From the NCBI GenBank assembly GCA_009991955.1, contig JAACWS010000014.1:1-64000 (forward strand): a stretch of 64,000 nucleotides of DNA. Reading direction: 5' to 3'. The stretch's first letter is position 1, and every line of letters begins with the position of its first letter. This document shows, piece by piece, positions 7,601 to 16,079 of the stretch. The notes beneath the pieces are model-generated. The model searched no databases. It had not been told where the DNA came from and saw nothing but the letters and a program-made list of their open reading frames with translations. This stretch comes from Spirochaetales bacterium. GTDB taxonomy: Bacteria > Spirochaetota > Spirochaetia > DSM-27196 > Salinispiraceae. The position numbers were made by a program, and so were the translations under genes.

Positions 7601-9231
7601 AGATACTCCCGAGAACTAGGTCCGATAAAAAATATGCCCACGGAAAGTATCATATACCCTACGCCCAGTGCCAGGGCAGAAGTGAAGTGTTGAAATCCAA
7701 TGAGCCGAAAAAGGGCGATAGGAATCGTAACAATATCTCCCCTCCCCAAAGTATAGACGGCAGTAAAATCGCCTAAAGACACAGCGGCTCCAAAGGAAAA
7801 TCCCTGGATAACCGCCGGCGCCAACAAAGGAAGCTCCAAATGCCGAAACCCGTAGACGCCCCGGGCACCCAGGGACCGGGAGGCCTCGGTATAGGAGGGA
7901 GGAAAACTGCGAAAGGCCTCGCGAAAGAAGCGAAATACCAAGGGAAAGGCCATGGTAGACTGGACCAACACAATCAGCAAGGTTGGAGAGATCACTCCCC
8001 GAAGGAGCATTCCTATCCCCAGAGACAAGGTCACCCCCGAAACCACCAGAGGCAATAAAAAGAGCAGATCTATACCCGGATGGTCCCGTCCCCCCAAGCT
8101 CCGGGCAGCTAGGTACCCCGAAACCGAAGTCACCAACCCCGTCAATACCGCAAAGCTTAGGCTGGTTCCCAAAGCTTGGGCCAAGGTTCCACGAATGACC
8201 CGTTCCAGATTTGCTCCAGTACCCCGGGCGGCTCGGCCGGTGACCAAGAGCCTATAGGCCTCGAGGCTCCACTGTCCATCAACTCGAAAGGATCGAAAGG
8301 CAAAAGCCACCAGAGGTGCCACAAGAACAAGAAAAACGAAGACCCAATAGAAACCCCAAGCCGCTCGAAGACTTGGCCGGAGAGTCCTCATGGGAAGTTC
8401 CTCCCAGGTGGCCTTTCCGCGGACCGATTCCCGTTTTTTGCCTCCCTTCTGAATACCCCAGGCCAAGAGGCTCGTCACTCCCAGTTGCAGAAACACGAGA
8501 AAACCCGCTCCCGCGGGCCTCAAGGCCACGTACATTTCCCGGTAGATTTGCACCTCGAGGGTCACAAATCCTACTCCTCCAAAGAGAAGTACGATGGAAA
8601 AACTCAAGAAACAGTAGAGAAAAATGAGCAAATAGGCACTAATAATTCGCCGGGTAAGGAAGGGAAGGTAAAGCCGAAATATCCTTTGCAGGGGTGAATC
8701 GCCCAGACTCCTACTGGCCTCAATTTGCCGTGGATCCATATCGGCCCAGCCTTGGGAGAGCATACCCAAGGCGATAGCCCCGTTGAACATCATGTGGGCG
8801 ATGATTATTCCTACCGGCGAATAGACAAATGAGAAGTCGGTCCCCAGGACTGCGTTGAGTACCCCCGATCGACCGTAAAAACTGACTACCCCAAGAATAA
8901 TGAGCAGACTCGGCATAACAAAGGAGGCCATTCCCAGGGCACGAATGAGCTTCTTGCCTCTAAATCGGTAACGAACCAAGGCAAAAGAACCAGGCAGAGC
9001 CAGTAGAATCGTGAACAGGGCAGACAGACCCGCCTGGGCAAGGGAAAAGCCGAGACTTCTCCAGGTGGATGCCTTTGTACTCAGGTCTAAGGCAGCTTCG
9101 CCCCATCCGCTCCACCCCCCATCGGCCAGGGCTCCGTACACTACCCCCCCCAAAGGAAGCCCCAGGGTCATAAGACCCACGAAAAAAGCCAAAGTACTAA
9201 CCGACGGGGAGTAAGTACGGGACAGGGTCAT
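7597..9231 (-). CDS. thiP: Thiamine ABC importer, fused permease (ThiP-like)
   Basis: 544 residues forming two consecutive BPD-type permease domains, the arrangement and length of ThiP. Each half carries an EAA-type cytosolic loop that docks the ATPase: EASRSLGDSPLQRIFRLYLP in the first and EASRSLGARGVYGFRHLELP in the second. About twelve membrane helices can be counted. It would move thiamine, TPP or related compounds handed over by the ThiB-like protein across the inner membrane. It starts four bases after the ThiB stop and overlaps the ATPase gene, so the three are translationally linked. The ATG at 9231 fits the expected short cytosolic N-terminus. Confidence 0.92.
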   Translation of the reverse strand: MTLSRTYSPSVSTLAFFVGLMTLGLPLGGVVYGALADGGWSGWGEAALDLSTKASTWRSLGFSLAQAGLSALFTILLALPGSFALVRYRFRGKKLIRALGMASFVMPSLLIILGVVSFYGRSGVLNAVLGTDFSFVYSPVGIIIAHMMFNGAIALGMLSQGWADMDPRQIEASRSLGDSPLQRIFRLYLPFLTRRIISAYLLIFLYCFLSFSIVLLFGGVGFVTLEVQIYREMYVALRPAGAGFLVFLQLGVTSLLAWGIQKGGKKRESVRGKATWEELPMRTLRPSLRAAWGFYWVFVFLVLVAPLVAFAFRSFRVDGQWSLEAYRLLVTGRAARGTGANLERVIRGTLAQALGTSLSFAVLTGLVTSVSGYLAARSLGGRDHPGIDLLFLLPLVVSGVTLSLGIGMLLRGVISPTLLIVLVQSTMAFPLVFRFFREAFRSFPPSYTEASRSLGARGVYGFRHLELPLLAPAVIQGFSFGAAVSLGDFTAVYTLGRGDIVTIPIALFRLIGFQHFTSALALGVGYMILSVGIFFIGPSSREYL

Positions 9232-9235
9232 AGGT

Positions 9236-10291
9236 CTAGCGCATTACTTCTTCCCACTGGATAAGCCAACGGTCAAAATTCGCCGCAACTAGGTCGTTAT
9301 CCAGCATTACCGAGTGAAGGATCCGATCGTTAGCACTTTCAAATCCCTCGGGCAGGGCGACATTGGCTTGGATGGGGTACATAAATTGATTCAGCGGAAT
9401 GAGTTCCTGGATTTCTGGACTTAACAGGAGGTCTATAAACTTTTCTGCCAAGTCGCGATTTTTTGTTCCCCGTACAATACCCGCTACTTCGACCTGAAGG
9501 TAGCCCTCGCCATCGAGAGGCAGGGATCGATACTGGTCGGTCTCTTCGAATATCCGATGGTAGGCAGGGCTGGTGTCGTAGCTGACGACCAATGGAGCTT
9601 CCCCCTGGCCGTAGAGGCCGTACCCTTCGGACCAACCGCCGGCGACGGTAAGAATGCTGGGCTTTAGAGCCCGCCAAAAATCCAGGTAGCCATCCTCGCC
9701 AAATTTTGCGATGGTCAGAAGCAGAAAGTTGCGCCCTGGACTGCTGGATGCGGGATTGAGCATTATTATCGACCGGTCGAAATCGGGACCCGTGAGTTCC
9801 TGCCAGGTAGTTGGGACTGTTCTATCTCCCAGGCCCTGGGCGTCGTAGTTTAGGGTAATGTACCCAAAATCGAAGGGTATTACTCGGTAGTCTGTATCGA
9901 TAATGGGTTCGGGGATTCGGGGATTTAGGGCCGATGGGCGGTAGGATTCGGCCAGGTTGTCGGCGAGGAGCCGGTGGAGGTAGGTTTGGTCCAAGCCAAC
10001 AAAGACGTCCGCTTGGGGATTTGTTCGTTCCAGGTACAATCGGGTAAAAACTTCCCCTGTGTCCCCAGGCTGGACAAAGTCGAGTTCGACCCCGTAGTTC
10101 TGGAAGAAGACCTCGGCCATGGCGTCCATAATGTCTCCTCCAAAACTATCGTAGGTATACACCACAAGAGTGGGTGTAGTGGGGGTTGGATTTTCTTGAC
10201 GGGCGCCAGCGGAAAATCCTCCAAAAATAAGTACTAACCCAAAGGTCAGGACAAGACTACTACGGAGAAACAACGAAGATAGGTAGTGCAT
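9236..10291 (-). CDS. thiB: Thiamine-binding periplasmic protein (ThiB-like)
   Basis: 351 residues with an N-terminal signal peptide (hydrophobic LVLTFGLVLIFGGFSAGA). The mature protein starts near LVVYTYDSFGGD, the hallmark first strand of ThiB, and has the ThiB-type blocks PQADVFVGLDQTYLHR, IPFDFGYITLNYD and VVSYDTSPAYH. It binds thiamine or its phosphates outside the membrane and delivers them to ThiP. The TPP riboswitch immediately upstream is strong independent support for the substrate. AAGGAG at 10299-10304 is the ribosome site; a CTCCT segment in the leader RNA (10325-10329) could mask it. First gene of thiB-thiP-thiQ. Confidence 0.94.
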   Translation of the reverse strand: MHYLSSLFLRSSLVLTFGLVLIFGGFSAGARQENPTPTTPTLVVYTYDSFGGDIMDAMAEVFFQNYGVELDFVQPGDTGEVFTRLYLERTNPQADVFVGLDQTYLHRLLADNLAESYRPSALNPRIPEPIIDTDYRVIPFDFGYITLNYDAQGLGDRTVPTTWQELTGPDFDRSIIMLNPASSSPGRNFLLLTIAKFGEDGYLDFWRALKPSILTVAGGWSEGYGLYGQGEAPLVVSYDTSPAYHRIFEETDQYRSLPLDGEGYLQVEVAGIVRGTKNRDLAEKFIDLLLSPEIQELIPLNQFMYPIQANVALPEGFESANDRILHSVMLDNDLVAANFDRWLIQWEEVMR

Positions 10292-10358
10292 AAAAAACTC
10301 CTTGTAGCTTCACTGGGGTTTGGTAGGAGATCAGGAATAGGAATGCAGATGAATAGGT

Positions 10359-10459
10359 GCATACGTTTTCCTACGCCGGCATTACCCGGATCAGGTTCAT
10401 GGGTTTGATCTCAGCCGGAGACTTGGTTCAACGAACCGTACTCCAGCACCCCGCGATGC
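10359..10459 (-). promoter_or_regulatory. TPP (THI element) riboswitch
   Basis: On the minus strand the region contains the conserved THI-box elements in order: GGGGTGC, a variable arm, CTGAGA (10409-10414), ACCTGATC, CGGGTAATGCCGGCGTAGG. The ends GCATCG and CGTATGC can pair as P1. It lies 67 bases before thiB. No T-run terminator follows; instead a CTCCT sequence between aptamer and start codon can pair with the AAGGAG ribosome site, so control of translation is more likely than of transcription. Binding of thiamine pyrophosphate would switch the importer off. Confidence 0.95.
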
Positions 10460-10468
10460 GTTGAGTGA

Positions 10469-10497
10469 AAGGTACTCGAAGGTTAGGACTAGGTCAA
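10469..10497 (-). promoter_or_regulatory. Putative promoter of the thi operon
   Basis: TTGACC at 10492-10497, a 17-base spacer and TACCTT at 10469-10474 on the minus strand. Transcription would begin near 10462, just before the riboswitch. The -35 is good and the -10 is weak. Confidence 0.5.
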
Positions 10498-10674
10498 GGG
10501 GTATTAATTTTGGATATTGTGCAGTAAGTGGTCGGTAATTGGGCGAATAAGTGTTATATTTCCCCCTAGGCGAGGCTATCCCTCGCTGGTGTAAAAACAG
10601 TTTGACCTTCAGGGTCTCCCTTTCTATTCGTTCAATAAAAGAGGTGGAGATTTTGGGGGTGTCCAAGGATATTC

Positions 10675-12753
10675 ATGGACTTTGAGACCTTTAAGAAGGG
10701 TTTAGAAAACTACGCTATACGAGAAAGAATCCTCGCCTGTCTATCCTTTGCCCGGGAGCATGGGCAGACCTACCCCCAACAAACCGACGCTTGTCTCGAT
10801 GATCTCACCCAATACCCCGAGGCTGAAGAAGTTGCAGGGGCAATTACCCTTGCCCGGGGATGGATTTGGTTCGATGCGGGAGAGTATTCTTTGGCTCGAA
10901 GTTTTTTTGATCGAAGTCTGGCAATTGCCGAGCAACTTTCGAATACCCTCGACCTTATAAAGGCTCTCAATGGTCTGGCATCGTGTCTAGTAGTGCAAGG
11001 TGAACCAGAAGTGGGGCTCCAGCACTACGAACGAGCCCTCATCCTTGCCGAAGAACTAGAAAACCGAGATCAGCAACAGATTCTGATGACAAACATAGGG
11101 ATCATTCTCTCCGAGCAGGGTCACTTCGACGAATCTCTAGATTATTTTCGACGCAACCACGAACTAGGGTGGATGGATTCGTTTAATCGCATTATTAATA
11201 TTTCCCAGATGTCTTGGGCGTTGGTTGGGGCGGGCAGATACGACGAAGCCGAATCTTACATTGAAGAGGTTCTAAGAAACACAAGTAAGGATTATATGCC
11301 TTCGATCTTCGCAGGAGCGATGATCTGCCGTGCTCGAATTTACATAGAAAAGAAAAAGACTGAAGAGGCAAAAGTTCTACTTTTAAAGATACAGGACATT
11401 CCCCTTGTCCACTCGAATCCAAGAAACAACGCCCAAATGTACTATTTGCGCGGTCGCTTAGCTACAGCCCTTGATAAATACCAAGAAGGGCACATGTTCC
11501 TAACAAAGGCCGAGGAAGAAAATCGCCATACTAAAAACCTTTCATTGGACCTCGATATTTTGAAAACCCGGGTAGTAATAGCAAAGGCCCAGGGGAATTT
11601 AGAAGAAGCACTTACCTACTTAGAAAAACTCAGCGAGCTATCTGCCAGCTTTCGAACCCAACAGGTCCGCCAAGAGGTCGCTCGAATATCCGGTCGCCAG
11701 GCCCAACGGGAAACCGAACTTTACCGAAGTCTTTTTAGGAAAATTCAAGCAATTAGTAGGGTTGGGCAGCTTATTACCTCGAATCTCCAACTTTCGGATA
11801 TTTTAGATACCATTTCGAAACAAGTCGAAAGTATTATGCCCAGCGATGCCTTTGGCATAAGTCTCTATGACGAAAAGAACCATACCCTGGACTACACCCT
11901 TTTTATGGAGCAGGGAGTTCAACTCCCGGGAGGACGAAAACCGCGGCCCGTCGCCCTCGATAGTTTTTCCGGGTGGACAGTCCTTAATCGAACACCAATA
12001 TTACTGGGTGACGCCCTGGAGGAGTACGGTCCCTACCTAACCCAGGCACCACCACGGTTTACCGGCGGTGGGAACCAGACCGCCCGATCGGTAATGTACG
12101 TGCCCCTCCTGATTCAAGATAGGGTCTTGGGAGTAGTAACCGCCCAAAGTTACCAGGTGAATGTCTATTCTGATCAAGATCTTGAGGCCCTCAAAGCCCT
12201 TGGCTCCTACATTGCTATAGCCCTCGAGAACTCGAAGCTCTACGCCAAAATGTTAGCGATAGCTTCGACCGACACCCTCACCGGAGCTATGAGCCGACAC
12301 CGATTGTACGATGTCGCCCGGGGCGAACTGTCTCGGTACAAACGGTTCGGTACCCTGTTCTCGATCATCATCGTAGACCTCGACTTCTTCAAACAGATAA
12401 ACGATACCTACGGCCATAGTGCGGGAGATTTTGCCCTCAAAGAGTTCGCGGCCCGGTGTATAACTATGAAACGAGATTCAGACTCCTTTGCCCGATATGG
12501 TGGAGAAGAGTTCTTGTTTATTTTAGGCGACACGGACCTCGAAGGTGCCTTCCAGTTTGCCGAACGGGTTCGTAGGCAGATAGAAAAAAACCCAATCGAC
12601 CTCATTGATGGAGACGTTCTGTCCCTAACAGCCAGTTTTGGAGTTACGGAGGTAAAGGACACCGATGAGTCTCTCGACGACGCCCTAGGTCGGGCCGATG
12701 CGGCTCTGTACCGGGCCAAGGCCAAGGGGAGAAATTTGGTAATAACCGGTTAG
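10675..12753 (+). CDS. TPR-GAF-GGDEF diguanylate cyclase
   Basis: 692 residues. The first half (about 50-310) is a string of tetratricopeptide helices (for example AGEYSLARSFFDRSLAIAEQ and GHFDESLDYFRRN). A short coiled segment leads to a GAF domain (about 370-515) and a C-terminal GGDEF domain (about 525-692). The active site reads GGEEF (residues 609-613), with the substrate-loop DLDFFKQINDTYGH ahead of it, so it should make cyclic-di-GMP from GTP. The product-inhibition site RxxD is present nine residues before the motif (RDSD). No membrane helix is seen, so it is a cytosolic sensor. The ATG at 10675 has AAGGAT upstream. It is transcribed away from the thi operon and converges on the ion channel gene. 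Confidence 0.92.
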   Translation: MDFETFKKGLENYAIRERILACLSFAREHGQTYPQQTDACLDDLTQYPEAEEVAGAITLARGWIWFDAGEYSLARSFFDRSLAIAEQLSNTLDLIKALNGLASCLVVQGEPEVGLQHYERALILAEELENRDQQQILMTNIGIILSEQGHFDESLDYFRRNHELGWMDSFNRIINISQMSWALVGAGRYDEAESYIEEVLRNTSKDYMPSIFAGAMICRARIYIEKKKTEEAKVLLLKIQDIPLVHSNPRNNAQMYYLRGRLATALDKYQEGHMFLTKAEEENRHTKNLSLDLDILKTRVVIAKAQGNLEEALTYLEKLSELSASFRTQQVRQEVARISGRQAQRETELYRSLFRKIQAISRVGQLITSNLQLSDILDTISKQVESIMPSDAFGISLYDEKNHTLDYTLFMEQGVQLPGGRKPRPVALDSFSGWTVLNRTPILLGDALEEYGPYLTQAPPRFTGGGNQTARSVMYVPLLIQDRVLGVVTAQSYQVNVYSDQDLEALKALGSYIAIALENSKLYAKMLAIASTDTLTGAMSRHRLYDVARGELSRYKRFGTLFSIIIVDLDFFKQINDTYGHSAGDFALKEFAARCITMKRDSDSFARYGGEEFLFILGDTDLEGAFQFAERVRRQIEKNPIDLIDGDVLSLTASFGVTEVKDTDESLDDALGRADAALYRAKAKGRNLVITG

Positions 12754-12761
12754 GTTTGGTG

Positions 12762-12905
12762 TGTGCTCCAAAGCTTGTGGTTCCTTCTTTTTTCTATCCT
12801 AAGGCCCTTAAAAATCGTCATCTTTTGTACTTTGGGATGAAGAAAACAACGGTTTGGAACACTTAAAAAATGAGAATTTGCAATTACCACAAGCTTTGGA
12901 GCACA
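12762..12905. repeat. 19-bp perfect inverted repeat bounding a 144-bp element
   Basis: tgtgctccaaagcttgtgg (12762-12780) is repeated exactly in inverted orientation at 12887-12905. The 106-base interior is AT-rich, has no open frame of note, and fills the gap between two convergent genes (stops at 12753 and 12908). Outside the arms a TAGGTT can also pair if six bases on the left are looped out. It could be a miniature inverted-repeat element or a large bidirectional terminator or RNA-stability hairpin. Confidence 0.7.
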
Positions 12906-12907
12906 AC

Positions 12908-14266
12908 CTAGGACTTGGAAGCCTTCTTGGCTGCTTCTTCTGTTTCCTTTCGTCGTTGTTCGGCCATCTCTTTTACGTTCTTCGCAAAGTCCGGATACCG
13001 GGACAAAATTCGCTCGAAGGTAGTCTTATTCAACGAATAAAGATCGCAGTAGTCCTTGGCCTTAATGGTAGCTGTTCGGGGAGTACTTAAGAGGAGGGCA
13101 ATTTCGCCAAAAAAGGCCCCTTCCTGCAAGGTAGCAAAGACAATCGATTCGTCCTCCGAAACTACATCTACCGAGCCTCGGCTGATAAAGAACATCTCTT
13201 CGCCAATTTCTCCTTTACGGACAACATAATCGCCAGGAGTAAATACAACCGATACCATGTTCAAAATAAGGTCTCGAATGAATGCCGAACTAGCGCCGGC
13301 GAATAAAGGAACCTTTGCAATTATCTCCCGATGGAGCTCGGTAGCAACCTGTATTCGTAGGCTAAAGGGAAGCTCGTCGACTACCGAGGATTCGTCATAT
13401 CCCCGTCGGCTTTCCCAAAGATAGTCGTAGTAATCGTTAATTCGTTTAGTAAGGTTTTCCGGCATATTGCGATACTTGAGGAAGGTGTTAATTTTTTCCA
13501 TCTTTTCCCGATACTGGGTCTTCGCAATGTCTATGTTCGCAATAACTGTCGAAATATTACCAATTACAAAACCGTACATACCTACCCCAACCAATTGGGT
13601 TATGATTACATAGATGAGCTGGAGGGTATTTGTCCTGTCCGGAGTTATATCTCCGTACCCGACGGTCGCGACGGTTGTTATTGTCCAGTAAAAAGATTGT
13701 AAGTACCGAGTGGCCGACGGTAAGTCGGGGCTCACTCCTTCGACCATAATAAAACCGCAGGCGATAATATGCGAAGCCATAAGTAGCCAAAAAATCATGA
13801 GCACTAGACGAAGTACGTTGGGGTTAAACTGCGATTTTTTTACCCGAGATAAACTTCGGGCGCCGGAAAAGAGTTTTATAATTCGTATCATCCGAGCAAA
13901 ACGAACGATCCTATTAATCGCCAAGAATTGAACACCGGTGAACATGAAAAACGGAAAAGCGGCGAGTAGATCCAATGCAAACCATCCCTGGAGATAGGCC
14001 CTACGAATACTTTGAGGATCTAAAACAACCTTCCGCCTTTCGACAATTCCCGTATGGAGAATGACAACTATATCCGTCACAAAAATAACGGTGACCAGAA
14101 TATCAAAAACTAAGAGGATACCTTTCGACTCCAGTTCCAAGGCAATGGTAAGGGGAGCAAGGACTGTGGCAATAACGACGAAAACCAGGACGAGAGCATC
14201 CCAACGGACTTTCCAGGGGTTGTCGGGGTCAAGGATCGGTAAGGTATGATTTTTTTGGGTAGACAT
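12908..14266 (-). CDS. Cyclic-nucleotide-gated K+ channel, SthK-like
   Basis: About 452 residues. Six membrane helices precede and follow a pore with the K+ selectivity filter TVGYGD (residues 201-206). S4 (about 116-140) carries regularly spaced Arg/Lys (NRIVRFARMIRIIK). After S6 comes a C-linker (YDYLWESRRGYDE) and a cyclic-nucleotide-binding domain whose phosphate cassette reads GEIALLLSTPRTAT (387-400). Order and wording match SthK of Spirochaeta thermophila closely, including YWTITT before the filter and AKVPLF at the start of the CNBD. It should open on cAMP binding and conduct K+ across the inner membrane. ATG 14266 is preferred because AAAAGGAA precedes it; an ATG seven codons earlier would place that site inside the gene. 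The tail is a charged helix. Confidence 0.93.
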   Translation of the reverse strand: MSTQKNHTLPILDPDNPWKVRWDALVLVFVVIATVLAPLTIALELESKGILLVFDILVTVIFVTDIVVILHTGIVERRKVVLDPQSIRRAYLQGWFALDLLAAFPFFMFTGVQFLAINRIVRFARMIRIIKLFSGARSLSRVKKSQFNPNVLRLVLMIFWLLMASHIIACGFIMVEGVSPDLPSATRYLQSFYWTITTVATVGYGDITPDRTNTLQLIYVIITQLVGVGMYGFVIGNISTVIANIDIAKTQYREKMEKINTFLKYRNMPENLTKRINDYYDYLWESRRGYDESSVVDELPFSLRIQVATELHREIIAKVPLFAGASSAFIRDLILNMVSVVFTPGDYVVRKGEIGEEMFFISRGSVDVVSEDESIVFATLQEGAFFGEIALLLSTPRTATIKAKDYCDLYSLNKTTFERILSRYPDFAKNVKEMAEQRRKETEEAAKKASKS

Positions 14267-14420
14267 CTCTGTTCCTTTTAGGGGCACCTCGATAGACTCC
14301 TTCCGATTAGATCTCTGGCGGGGCTTTTGGATCGCATTACTCAGGGGATCCGCTGGAAAGTATTTCGCTTGTAATTTTGATCCATTGAGGTCCCATGAGT
14401 TTGTTCTTCCAATTACGAGT

Positions 14421-15410
14421 TTAAGGTATGGCCCCCAAGAATTCTATCATTTTATTAACAAAGCTTTCGGTGTTTTCTGGCGATCGAATTTCCCCGGTAA
14501 GTACGTGGTAGCCCGGATCCGAGGAGGTAGGAACGCTAACCAACTCCTTTTCTTTAGCTCCCCATTCCTCGAAGAATTCAGTCGCTCGACGAACCGATAC
14601 AACCTGGTCAAAGGGACTGGAAAACTGCAGCAGAGGTACCTGAACTTCTGAATAATCGAGACCCGCCGCATAGGAAACTAGATTCATGAGCTCGGGTATT
14701 GCCCGGGAAGGATAACTGGATGTCCAGTAGCGGGCGTGCTGTTCGCTATAAGGTTCCCAGCTGTAGGTAGGTCCCATGACGAGGCTACCAATCTGTCTTC
14801 CCCAGGGCCCTGCGGTTAACCACGACAACTCATCGGACGGCCCCATATTGGGGCTCACGCCAATAACCGCTGTTATAAGTTCGGGAAACTGATGGGCAAG
14901 TATGGCCGCCAGGGTTACTCCGGTCGAAGTACCAATGAGAATCACCCTTTGACCCAAGACCCTCGCTATTGCAAGGGCCTCCAACCCATCAGCGTACCAA
15001 TCACCGGCGGTGGCCTGACCCATGGGTTCTCCGTCGATACTCCCGTGGCCGGTCAGACGGGGATAATAAAGATTCGCCCCCCGGGCCCGGGCTACCCGTT
15101 GGGGCACCGGATCTATTTCAACCGGGCTGGCACTAAAACCGTGAAGGTATACAACAACGTCGGCGGTTCGTTGGGGATCGTCTGGATTGTTCCAAAGAAT
15201 TTTCTTCTCCGTACCTGGCACAAGGGGTTGAGCAAGGGCTTCGGCCTGAGCGAGGTAGGATTCCAGAGCCGAAAAACTCTGGGGCACGGAGGGCAAATCC
15301 TGGGCTTCAGGAAAGGAAACTCGTGGGCCCAATAGGTATACCACAGCCAATAGACCGACCACGAGAACAATACCAAATAAAATCCGTCCAAAAGTTCTTC
15401 CCAGGTTCAT
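14421..15410 (-). CDS. Membrane-anchored alpha/beta hydrolase
   Basis: 329 residues. One N-terminal helix (ILFGIVLVVGLLAVVYLLG) anchors or exports an alpha/beta-hydrolase domain. The oxyanion region VVVYLHGFSASP, nucleophile elbow GTSTG (serine in the middle), a late acid in SSPFDQVVS and a catalytic histidine near DPGYHVLTGE can be seen in order. Substrate is unknown; esterase or lipase-like activity on a cell-envelope compound is the simplest guess. It begins 12 bases after the CDP-alcohol phosphotransferase gene and has no strong ribosome site of its own, so the two are probably co-expressed. Confidence 0.8.
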   Translation of the reverse strand: MNLGRTFGRILFGIVLVVGLLAVVYLLGPRVSFPEAQDLPSVPQSFSALESYLAQAEALAQPLVPGTEKKILWNNPDDPQRTADVVVYLHGFSASPVEIDPVPQRVARARGANLYYPRLTGHGSIDGEPMGQATAGDWYADGLEALAIARVLGQRVILIGTSTGVTLAAILAHQFPELITAVIGVSPNMGPSDELSWLTAGPWGRQIGSLVMGPTYSWEPYSEQHARYWTSSYPSRAIPELMNLVSYAAGLDYSEVQVPLLQFSSPFDQVVSVRRATEFFEEWGAKEKELVSVPTSSDPGYHVLTGEIRSPENTESFVNKMIEFLGAIP

Positions 15411-15422
15411 ATATTGACCATC

Positions 15423-16031
15423 TTACTTCGCTTTTTTGGGCGAATCAAGGATGGTTCGAGCCCATATAAATCGTAGAACAATGGTGAGCATCACTAATCC
15501 GGTCATCGTCCAGGCAAGAATGGTAGCAACAGATGGAAAAATGAGCATTAGCGAAAGGAAAATAATTGATTCGAAACCCTCCACCAGCCCTTTAGGCATG
15601 GGCAGGGAGGTGAGGGCTTCGTCTTTGGCTAAGAGAGCCGAGAGATACATCCAACTCGCCGCATTTAGGTAAAAACTTGCTAAGAGGGCACCCAGGGCAA
15701 GCCAGCTAGAGGAATCACCTTGAAGGGACCAAAATACCCCCAAAGGCAACAAAGAATACACCAAGAAATCGGCCAGTATATCAAGGTACCCACCAAGGTC
15801 TGAATTCTTGCCGGTCAACCGAGCTACCGCCCCATCGAGTCCATCAGCGAGCCGATTTCCGAGCCAAAAGCCCAGAGCCAGGCCATAAAATCCCTGAAAA
15901 GCCCCGTATACCCCCACCAGGCCCAAACCCAATCCTCCAATCGTCAGCCCCGTGGGACCGAGGGGACTTAAGAGCCGGGCCAAGGGAAAAATGAGTCTGT
16001 CTTTTAGGGGGCGTAAAAGTTCATCGTACAA
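15423..16031 (-). CDS. ynjF: YnjF-like CDP-alcohol phosphatidyltransferase
   Basis: About 202 residues, a polytopic membrane enzyme. The full family signature DG-x2-AR-x8-G-x3-D-x3-D is present (DGAVARL...GGYLDILAD). These enzymes swap the CMP of CDP-diacylglycerol or CDP-alcohols for an alcohol. Length and helix pattern match E. coli YnjF, whose function is unknown, and in E. coli ynjF also lies beside ynjBCD, as here. TTG 16031 is chosen because AAGGA lies seven bases upstream and it gives the usual length; the open frame runs back to 16115 but would overlap the divergent ATPase gene. Confidence 0.85.
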   Translation of the reverse strand: MYDELLRPLKDRLIFPLARLLSPLGPTGLTIGGLGLGLVGVYGAFQGFYGLALGFWLGNRLADGLDGAVARLTGKNSDLGGYLDILADFLVYSLLPLGVFWSLQGDSSSWLALGALLASFYLNAASWMYLSALLAKDEALTSLPMPKGLVEGFESIIFLSLMLIFPSVATILAWTMTGLVMLTIVLRFIWARTILDSPKKAK

Positions 16032-16079
16032 AGAGTTTTCCTTCCCTCGGTGAGCATGTACTAGTATCTTTCCTCCAAC

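Noticed and set aside
10397-10666. 89-codon minus-strand frame over the TPP riboswitch and its promoter
   Set aside because: The region is fully explained by the riboswitch and promoter; the peptide has no family features.
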